This document shows, piece after piece, positions 7,872-13,772 of a DNA stretch of 17,069 bases. Within the stretch, counting starts at the first letter, position 1; every line of letters starts with the position of its first letter. Origin of the DNA: Balneolaceae bacterium (GTDB lineage: Bacteria; Bacteroidota; Rhodothermia; Balneolales; Balneolaceae). The notes beneath the pieces were generated by a model that was not told the DNA's origin, did no database searches, and saw nothing but the letters and a program-made list of their open reading frames with translations. Location of the stretch: NCBI GenBank assembly GCA_007123985.1, contig SLGA01000120.1:1-17069 (forward strand), written 5' to 3'. The position numbers were made by a program, and so were the translations under genes.

Positions 7872-9536
7872 ATGAAGTTTAGAAACATTAAATTCGCAGC
7901 ACTCATCACTCTTCTTCCGCTCTTTGTTTTTACAAACAGTCATGCAGAGCCAACCGATCGGAATGAGCATTACGAAACACCCGTCTTAGTTGTGGGAATT
8001 ATGGTTGATCAGTTTCGTTACGATTACATCTATCGATATTGGAATCACTACGGAGAAGACGGCTTTAAACGGTTAATTGGTGAAGGTTTTTCTTTCGATA
8101 ACGCAAATTTTGATTATGCCCCCACGTTCACCGGACCCGGCCATGCATCGGTCTATACAGGTACTACACCTGCTGTGCATGGTATTATCGGCAACAGCTG
8201 GTTTTTGAAAGATACAGGCGGCAGAACCTACGTAACCGGAGATTCCGATGTTTCTACGGTAGGATCTGATTCGGATGAAGGTGAAATGTCACCTAAATGG
8301 ATGCTCTCCACTTCCATTTCTGATGAGCTTCGGCTGCATACCAATATGAAGTCGAAAGCGATTGGAATTGCGCTGAAAGATCGTGGGGCAATTCTTCCGG
8401 CAGGTTTTACAGGCCAGGCGTATTGGTTCGACTACACAGAGATAAAAATGATTAGCAGTTCTTTCTACATGAATGAACTGCCGGATTGGGTGAACGAATT
8501 CAATGCACGGGATCTGCCCGCTCAATATGTTAGCGAACCGTGGGAAACCCTTCTTCCAATTGAAAGCTACACAGAGAGTATAGAAGATGATAACCCGTAT
8601 GAAGGAAGGTTCCGTGGTCAGGATCGCCCGGTATTCCCTCATAATCTGCCCGCCTATGCCGACAGTTCGGATAACGGAATTTTTGCAAACACCCCATTTG
8701 GTGATACCTATACATTCGAAATGGCCTATGCCGCCATTGAAGGAGAAGAGCTTGGCCGCGATGAGTACACAGATTTGCTGGCAGTCTCTTTCTCATCACC
8801 CGATCATATTGGCCATCGATACGGCCCGGCATCCAAAGAAGTTCAGGATACATATATACGTTTTGATCGGGAAATAGCACGTTTTCTGAATTACCTGGAT
8901 GAAAATTTTGGCACAGAGAACGTACTTGTATTTCTCACCTCCGATCATGGAGCTGCCCATAACCCCGAATATCTCAGAGATCTTGGGTTGCCTACCGGCA
9001 ACTATAATCGCAGTGAAACTGAAGATTTTCTGGAAGAGCAGCTCACAGAAATTTATGGATTCAATCCCGTTCGTACACTCAGAAGCACACAACTGTTTCT
9101 GGATCATGATGCCATCCGTGCCAATGGAGTGCGGGCTGAACATGTGCAACGCGATGCGGCTGAAATTCTGATTTCGGTAAACGGTGTAGCCGGCGCATTA
9201 ACGGCCGATGCCCTCCGAAGTGGTACGTTTACGGATACTGTTAATCAGCGCATTCAAAGAGGATACAATCCCTCCCGCTCCGGTGATGTGATTTACTGGG
9301 TGGAACCGCAATGGTTTACTTCCGGGCGCTCAATAGGTACCACACACGGAGCTCCCTGGAGCTATGATACCAGGGCTCCGCTTATCTGGTACGGCTGGGA
9401 TATTCCGGCTGGGAATTCCACATTGCCCGTAGGTATTTCTGATATTGCATCCACAGTAGCCAATTTTATCAATATCCCCTACACTACAGGCAACACAGGA
9501 CAGCCAATGAACCACATTATTTATGGGAAAAAGTAA
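7872..9536 (+). CDS. pafA: PafA-like alkaline phosphatase (phosphate monoesterase)
   Basis: This is an exported zinc-dependent phosphate-monoester hydrolase of the alkaline phosphatase superfamily, close to Elizabethkingia PafA, which frees phosphate from organic phosphomonoesters. Residues 1-25 are a signal peptide (TNSHA/EP). All expected active-site elements are present: Asp46 (GIMVDQ), nucleophile Thr85 (YAPTFTGPGHASVYTG), Asn108 (GIIGN), the monoesterase-specific Lys169/Arg171 pair in ALKDRGAILPAG, metal ligands Asp311 and His315 (SSPDHIGH), Asp358/His359 (TSDHGA), and His492 (GTTHGA). The KDR motif separates PafA monoesterases from the related phosphodiesterases. The 554-residue length is normal. 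The gene sits 15 nt after the protease gene and overlaps the next gene by 14 nt, so all three are probably one transcript. PafA enzymes are often active without phosphate starvation; no Pho-type control is visible here. Confidence 0.93.
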   Translation: MKFRNIKFAALITLLPLFVFTNSHAEPTDRNEHYETPVLVVGIMVDQFRYDYIYRYWNHYGEDGFKRLIGEGFSFDNANFDYAPTFTGPGHASVYTGTTPAVHGIIGNSWFLKDTGGRTYVTGDSDVSTVGSDSDEGEMSPKWMLSTSISDELRLHTNMKSKAIGIALKDRGAILPAGFTGQAYWFDYTEIKMISSSFYMNELPDWVNEFNARDLPAQYVSEPWETLLPIESYTESIEDDNPYEGRFRGQDRPVFPHNLPAYADSSDNGIFANTPFGDTYTFEMAYAAIEGEELGRDEYTDLLAVSFSSPDHIGHRYGPASKEVQDTYIRFDREIARFLNYLDENFGTENVLVFLTSDHGAAHNPEYLRDLGLPTGNYNRSETEDFLEEQLTEIYGFNPVRTLRSTQLFLDHDAIRANGVRAEHVQRDAAEILISVNGVAGALTADALRSGTFTDTVNQRIQRGYNPSRSGDVIYWVEPQWFTSGRSIGTTHGAPWSYDTRAPLIWYGWDIPAGNSTLPVGISDIASTVANFINIPYTTGNTGQPMNHIIYGKK

Positions 9537-10005
9537 ACGTATCGGATTACTGTTATCGGTATTAACCGGGGCTGTAATTCTTTTTTCATCAGTACAAAAA
9601 AACGGCCAAAGCACAGAAATGGCGGAAAATCAGGAAGAGATTGAAGCCATTCGGGCCACTGTGCAGCTATACGTGGACGGAATTACATTCTCGAACACTG
9701 ACAAACTGGATGCTGCCTTTCACGAAGAGTGGCATATGACCGGCTTCTTTGAGGATGGCGTTTACCAGCGATTCGACCGTGAACGATTTATTAGTATGAT
9801 TGGAAGTAATACGCAAAGAACAGTGGAAAACCCCGCATTTGAAGGCGGTATTGTGGATGTTTACCATCACGGAAAAACGGCGGTGGTAAAAGTCAGGGTG
9901 GAAAACGAAAGGGTTATTTTTACCGATCATTTATCTCTGCTAAAGATCAATGGCGAATGGACAATCGTTCATAAAATCTGGGATACAGAGCTTCAGAATA
10001 GTTGA
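9523..10005 (+). CDS. Exported NTF2-like / lumazine-binding-like (Lumazine_bd_2) protein
   Basis: This is a 160-residue protein with a basic start and a hydrophobic segment (IGLLLSVLTGAVILFSS), which suggests a signal peptide or N-terminal anchor; there is no lipobox. The rest resembles the NTF2-like 'putative lumazine-binding' family: ATVQLYVDGITFSNTDKLDA, then AAFHEEWHMTGFF, and the C-terminal strand pair HLSLLKINGEWTIVHKIW. These domains often bind small ligands or act as accessory subunits, and lumazine binding itself is not implied. Its ATG lies inside the end of pafA (14-nt overlap, different frame), which implies translational coupling and possibly a functional link. No catalytic residues can be assigned. 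Confidence 0.85.
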   Translation: MGKSKRIGLLLSVLTGAVILFSSVQKNGQSTEMAENQEEIEAIRATVQLYVDGITFSNTDKLDAAFHEEWHMTGFFEDGVYQRFDRERFISMIGSNTQRTVENPAFEGGIVDVYHHGKTAVVKVRVENERVIFTDHLSLLKINGEWTIVHKIWDTELQNS

Positions 10006-10011
10006 TTCTTC

Positions 10012-10073
10012 AAATTGATTTTATTTTAAATCGCTTGCAGGTTGAGTACCTTTTATCTCTCATAAATCAATTT
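10012..10073. repeat. AT-rich inverted repeat in the leader before sdaA
   Basis: AAATTGATTT (10012-10021) is exactly complementary to AAATCAATTT (10064-10073); with one bulged T the pairing extends to 12 bp. The 42-nt spacer lies between the NTF2-like gene and sdaA, 34 nt before the sdaA ATG. There is no U tract behind it, so it is not a normal terminator. It could be an mRNA leader fold or a paired protein-binding site. Confidence 0.5.
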
Positions 10074-10107
10074 CTGCCAAAACATTTTAAGATCGTAATA
10101 AAGAAGT

Positions 10108-11526
10108 ATGGAGTCCATCTCAGTACTGGACATGTTCAAAATCGGCATTGGTCCAAGCAGTTCTCACACGCTTGGCCCGTGGAAAGCATGCCTCAAATTT
10201 ATTCACCGGATCGGCAGCAGCATCAAAAATGTAAAACGCCTGGAAGTGCAGCTGTACGGCTCTCTGGCCAAAACCGGGGCCGGCCATGGTACTGATATTG
10301 CCGTTATACTGGGCCTGAATGGGTTTGATCCGGTAACGTTTGATGTGGAAAAAATTGATCAAACAGTAAACATGATTAAACGTGAGAGAAAACTCAATCT
10401 GAATGGTTCGGTGATGATCGATTTTGACCCTTCAGCAGATATCCATTTTCTCACAAGTGAAATGCTGCCGTATCATCCCAATGCGATGCGGTTTATATGC
10501 GAGTTGAATGACAGCACGCTTATCAAAGAAACATATTACTCGATTGGCGGCGGCTTTGTGGTTCAGGAAAATGAAGACGACCGATCGGAAACCGATGATA
10601 TTCCGCTTCCCTACCCGATTGAAACAGCGGCCGATCTTGCAAAATGGTGCAAACAGACAGAATTGCCAATTTCGGGTGTGGTGCTTGAAAATGAAAAGGA
10701 GTGGCGAACCGAACAGGAAACCCGCGAAGCTGTTTTGCAAATCTGGAATGTGATGAGAGAGTGTATATATCGAGGTTGCCATGCCGAGGGATATCTGCCG
10801 GGTGGACTCCACGTGATGCGCCGGGCTTCCATATTAAACAAGCGGCTTCTAAGTCATTCCGATTATAAAAATTATGAAGAGTGGCGAAAGACTATTCGTG
10901 ACGGAGGATCCGGCTTTGCTTACATTCTCGATTGGGTGAGCTGTTTTGCCTTGGCTGTGAATGAGGAAAACGCCTCCTTTAGCAGAGTGGTAACCGCTCC
11001 TACAAACGGTGCTGCAGGGGTGATTCCCGCCGTACTTCAGTACCTGGTAACTTTTAGGGAAGACCACTGCAAGGATATGGTCTTCAACTTTCTCTGCACC
11101 GCATCAGAAATCGGCAGTATTTTTAAAAAAAGGGCTACCATTTCTGCTGCTATGGGTGGTTGCCAGGCAGAGATTGGTGTTTCATCGGCAATGGCTGCGG
11201 CCGGTTTAACGGAGAGTCTTGGCGGAACCGTAGCACAGTGCCTTATGGCAGCTGAAATCGCAATGGAACATCACCTGGGTATGACATGCGATCCGATTGG
11301 AGGCCTCGTTCAGGTGCCCTGTATCGAACGAAATACAATGGGCGCTATTAAAGCTATTACAGCATCGCAACTTGCCTTACATAGCGACCCTGATAAAGCT
11401 AAAGTATCGCTCGATGCTGTTGTGAAAACCATGTGGGAAACTGCTCTGGATATGAATACAAAATATAAAGAGACTTCTGATGGCGGACTGGCTGTAAATA
11501 TTCCGATTAGCCTGAGTGAATGCTAA
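10108..11526 (+). CDS. sdaA: L-serine ammonia-lyase (L-serine dehydratase), single-chain [4Fe-4S] type
   Basis: This is a cytoplasmic enzyme that deaminates L-serine to pyruvate and ammonia using a [4Fe-4S] cluster instead of PLP. It begins with the family's ISVLDMFKIGIGPSSSHTLG motif (the beta domain) and contains SGFAYILDWVSCFALAVNEE and APTNGAAGVIPAV of the catalytic alpha domain. Cluster cysteines are Cys352 (MGGCQAEIG), Cys394 (MTCDPIGG) and Cys405 (VPCIERN). Their spacings of 42 and 11 match what I recall for the Legionella enzyme (343/385/396). The last residue is Cys472, equivalent to the C-terminal cysteine that enters the active site in that structure. The 472-residue length is normal for the fused type-2 form. 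The ATG at 10108 is chosen because the conserved motif starts at once. Its stop overlaps the stop of the convergent barrel gene. Confidence 0.97.
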   Translation: MESISVLDMFKIGIGPSSSHTLGPWKACLKFIHRIGSSIKNVKRLEVQLYGSLAKTGAGHGTDIAVILGLNGFDPVTFDVEKIDQTVNMIKRERKLNLNGSVMIDFDPSADIHFLTSEMLPYHPNAMRFICELNDSTLIKETYYSIGGGFVVQENEDDRSETDDIPLPYPIETAADLAKWCKQTELPISGVVLENEKEWRTEQETREAVLQIWNVMRECIYRGCHAEGYLPGGLHVMRRASILNKRLLSHSDYKNYEEWRKTIRDGGSGFAYILDWVSCFALAVNEENASFSRVVTAPTNGAAGVIPAVLQYLVTFREDHCKDMVFNFLCTASEIGSIFKKRATISAAMGGCQAEIGVSSAMAAAGLTESLGGTVAQCLMAAEIAMEHHLGMTCDPIGGLVQVPCIERNTMGAIKAITASQLALHSDPDKAKVSLDAVVKTMWETALDMNTKYKETSDGGLAVNIPISLSEC

Positions 11527-12224
11527 AATCCAAGCGTAAAACCGGCCAAAAGAGTGAAGCTTTGATTTTGTATATCATCATTCATTCCGGTGTCCCGCAG
11601 GCGGGAGAGGCCGCGGGTGTATCTTCCTTCAATAATAAATGTGCCCAAAACAGGGATTACAAAATCGAGGCCGCCACCCATGGCATATCCCCTGTCGGCC
11701 TGTTTAAAGGTGGTTTCAACATCGGGAAAGTTTTGATTGGCGCACTCCTGCACCGATATGCTCTCTGCTGTTTCAAGTGAAAACTCGCAATCTATCCGCC
11801 AGGCAAATACAGGCCCGCCGGTTACGAATGGTTTAACCACATCCCCGCTGATAAACGGCAGTGAAACTTTCAGCATTATCGGTACCTCAACGTAAGCGAG
11901 GTTAAACTCCAGATCAAAGTTATCAAAGTCTTCGGGGTTGATCTGATTGGGATCCATATTCATGAAGGTGCTTAACTGGTCGGAAAATCGGGTGCCTTTT
12001 TCAGCATAGTAAATTTCCGGGTTGATGGATACCGGACCAATTCCGAACAGGCGAAATGTAGCACCAATGTTCAAACCCATGATATCATCTGCACCACCGG
12101 CGTCACTTCCTACAAATTTTGAGATGTTCACACCACCTTTCACCCCAATTTGTGCCTTCGATTGCACAACAGACAGTGCCAGCATAATGGTAAGTATTGC
12201 CAAAATTTGAATAATCTGTTTCAT
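11523..12224 (-). CDS. PorT-family outer-membrane beta-barrel protein
   Basis: This is a 233-residue predicted outer-membrane beta-barrel of the OMP_b-brl_2/PorT-like type. The start is set at the ATG complementary to 12222-12224, because it opens directly into a good signal peptide (MKQIIQILAILTIMLALS, cleaved near SKA/Q). An upstream in-frame Met at 12296 would add 24 residues that spoil the signal. The mature protein starts IGVKGGVNISKF and continues with alternating strands such as GPVSINPEIYYAEKGTRF and LAYVEVPIMLKVSLPF. It ends LLAGFTLGF with the terminal Phe used for barrel assembly. Two cysteines (in RIDCEFS and VQECANQ) could form a loop disulfide. Function is unknown; members are often abundant, uncharacterised porin-like proteins. 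It is divergent from the aldo/keto reductase gene (266-bp gap). Confidence 0.88.
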   Translation of the reverse strand: MKQIIQILAILTIMLALSVVQSKAQIGVKGGVNISKFVGSDAGGADDIMGLNIGATFRLFGIGPVSINPEIYYAEKGTRFSDQLSTFMNMDPNQINPEDFDNFDLEFNLAYVEVPIMLKVSLPFISGDVVKPFVTGGPVFAWRIDCEFSLETAESISVQECANQNFPDVETTFKQADRGYAMGGGLDFVIPVLGTFIIEGRYTRGLSRLRDTGMNDDIQNQSFTLLAGFTLGF

Positions 12225-12490
12225 AGTGCCTACTTTTTCTGTTTTTTTTGAATGTATAGAAACAACCAGTAAATCGGAAATGGCCATTCGGACCACCTGG
12301 GATCAAAATCAGATCAACACTCTAAGGTAGTTTAGCACCCTCATATCACCAATATTTTTTCAGGTAAATACAAATTTCAGTACATTAAAAATAGAGGACA
12401 AAATAAGAGAAGTGCTTTCGCACATCGCTATAATCAACGAAAGCTCAAAGAGATATGCAGGTGCTTCATCAATAAAAATCAGGAGTTACC
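12225..12490. promoter_or_regulatory. Divergent intergenic region between the barrel and aldo/keto reductase genes
   Basis: This 266-bp AT-rich region must hold promoters for both flanking divergent genes. I looked for the Bacteroidota consensus (TTG, about 20 nt, TAnnTTTG) on both strands and found only partial matches, for example TATTTTG on the minus strand near 12395, so no promoter is called. A small GTGC-TTTC-GCAC hairpin lies at 12412-12423. No gene is seen here. Confidence 0.4.
12481..12485 (+). promoter_or_regulatory. Shine-Dalgarno-like AGGAG before the aldo/keto reductase
   Basis: AGGAG lies 5 nt before the ATG at 12491. It is the only clear Shine-Dalgarno among the start sites in this window; the SusC, SusD, protease, PafA and DUF4249-like genes have none. 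It supports the chosen start. Confidence 0.6.
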
Positions 12491-13423
12491 ATGGAGAGGA
12501 AAATAGAACGCAGTACATTTCTAAAACAGAGCCTGGCACTTACAATGGGTGCGGGTTTAACGGTGTCGGGCGGTATGTTTTCGAAAGCCGAAGCCTGGAT
12601 GAACGACCCGCTGCACAACCCCATGCCAACCAGGCCGCTCGGAAAAACCGGATTTGATGTGGGAATATTCAGCCTTGGCGGGCAGGCCACACTGGAGCGC
12701 CCCGGCCGTAAGGATGACGCCGTTGAGATAATCAACCGGGCACTGGACCTGGGTGTGAATTACATTGACACAGCCAACATGTATGGCCGCGGTGTAAGTG
12801 AAGAGTACATTGGTGAGGTGATGAAATACAGGAGGAATGAAGTTTTTCTAGCCACAAAAAGCCATGATTACACCTATGATGGAACCATGCGGATGTTTGA
12901 AGAGAGCTTAAAGCGGCTGCAAACCGATACGATTGATCTTTACCAGCACCATTTTGTGGGTGGTCACGGGCAGCTTGAGCGCCTAACCCAGAAAGAGAGT
13001 GCCCGCGATGCGTTCAGGGAACTGAAAGAGCAGGGGGTGATTCGTTATACAGGTGTTACCGGCCATTCAAGTAAAATTCTAAGCGATGCCATCGAAGGTC
13101 ATCCGTACGATTGCACCCTGATAACGCTGAATGCTGCGGGTTCTATCATGCCTGATGCAGATCAACTGGATCGGTTTTTCAGATTGACTGCCGAAAAGGA
13201 GATGGGAGTAATAGCCATGAAAGTGATGGGTGGCGGCGGACTGATTGGCCGCGGCTTCAACCCCTCAGAGCTTCTTCGATATGTACTCAGTTACCCGATT
13301 TCTACAGCTATTGTTGGGATTTCAGTAATCCCGCACCTGGAGGATAACATTCGTACTGCAAAATCATTCAGGCAGATGAGTGATGATGAGATGGCGAGGT
13401 TAAGGAGTTCTGCCCAGAGTTGA
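12491..13423 (+). CDS. Exported aldo/keto reductase family protein with degenerate Tat-type signal
   Basis: This is a predicted NAD(P)H-dependent carbonyl/sugar oxidoreductase with a TIM-barrel AKR fold. The domain runs about 45-300 and opens RPLGKTGFDVGIFSLGG. The catalytic tetrad is present: Asp93 and Tyr98 (YIDTANMYG), Lys123 (FLATKSHD) and His154 (DLYQHH). Cofactor-binding segments near the end include STAIVGISVIPHLEDNIRTA. The N-terminus, ERSTFLKQSLALTMGAGL, resembles Tat signals in Bacteroidota oxidoreductases (RRxFLK), but the second Arg is Ser, leaving R-S-T-F-L-K. Either it uses Tat inefficiently, goes through Sec, or stays inside. The 310-residue length is normal for a core AKR plus signal; the C-terminal ferredoxin-like extension of some family members is absent. 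The natural substrate is unknown. The gene stands alone on its strand. Confidence 0.9.
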   Translation: MERKIERSTFLKQSLALTMGAGLTVSGGMFSKAEAWMNDPLHNPMPTRPLGKTGFDVGIFSLGGQATLERPGRKDDAVEIINRALDLGVNYIDTANMYGRGVSEEYIGEVMKYRRNEVFLATKSHDYTYDGTMRMFEESLKRLQTDTIDLYQHHFVGGHGQLERLTQKESARDAFRELKEQGVIRYTGVTGHSSKILSDAIEGHPYDCTLITLNAAGSIMPDADQLDRFFRLTAEKEMGVIAMKVMGGGGLIGRGFNPSELLRYVLSYPISTAIVGISVIPHLEDNIRTAKSFRQMSDDEMARLRSSAQS

Positions 13424-13772
13424 AATGAGTCTCAGAGATTTTGTCTGCCCTTTTGGCTTGACCCAAAAGGGCCAAAAAGTCAAGGCGATAAATCACTTGT
13501 CGGCGGGTTGAGTTCGTGAAATCCCGACCCCTCGGGGTTTTTCAGCAACACGGCACCATTTAAATGGTCCATCAGTTTGAGCGCAGTTTCGACCGCTTTT
13601 TGGTCGGAACGAAGTCGAAAACTCTATATTTCGCTTCGCGGGCAAAAAATGAGGGACGTCATTCCGTTGGAAAAACACCTTCGGAATTCTACGCAATATG
13701 ACGTATTTAACCATTTATCATCATTCTTATCTCAAATTCGCGTTAGTTAAGAAGTTTTCTGGAAATAAAAAC
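13424..13772. repeat. Gene-free region rich in inverted repeats
   Basis: I support no gene in these 349 bp between the convergent aldo/keto reductase and TonB-receptor genes. The region is dense in self-complementary segments: a 10-bp hairpin with pseudoknot potential (13447-13484), a short GC-rich hairpin followed by TTTTT (13525-13541), the 14-nt palindrome ACCATTTAAATGGT (13555-13568), overlapping alternative hairpins (13587-13620), and an interrupted inverted repeat ACGTCAT/ATGACGT (13656-13704). It has the look of an intergenic repeat element seen in many copies in Bacteroidota genomes, but that is from memory and the copy number here is unknown. It may also supply terminators for both flanking genes. 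Confidence 0.55.
13447..13484. repeat. Perfect hairpin with pseudoknot-capable loop
   Basis: GCCCTTTTGG (13447-13456) pairs perfectly with CCAAAAGGGC (13463-13472). The 6-nt loop CTTGAC (13457-13462) is exactly complementary to GTCAAG (13479-13484), six bases past the stem. In RNA this is an H-type pseudoknot arrangement on either strand. It starts 23 nt after the aldo/keto reductase stop and lacks a following U tract on the + strand. Confidence 0.7.

Noticed and set aside
9348..9379. Hairpin GGAGCTCCCTGG/CCAGGGCTCC near the 3' end of pafA
   Set aside because: It encodes conserved active-site residues around His492, so the complementarity is probably a by-product of codons.
10047..10054. TACCTTTT as a possible -7 promoter element for sdaA
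   Set aside because: No TTG lies at the proper distance upstream (nearest are 9 and 29 nt away), and the element lacks the final G.
10002..10295. 97-codon frame overlapping the start of sdaA
   Set aside because: It is the shifted reading of the sdaA 5' end, while the conserved SdaA N-terminal motif is in the other frame.
12225..12296. Upstream Met extension of the barrel gene
   Set aside because: It would add 24 residues before a typical signal peptide, destroying its N-terminal position.
13493..13714. 73-codon open frame on the minus strand in the gene-free region
   Set aside because: It covers the inverted-repeat cluster, has no recognisable domain, signal or coupling to a neighbour, and its composition follows the repeats. 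Such repeats often yield spurious small proteins.
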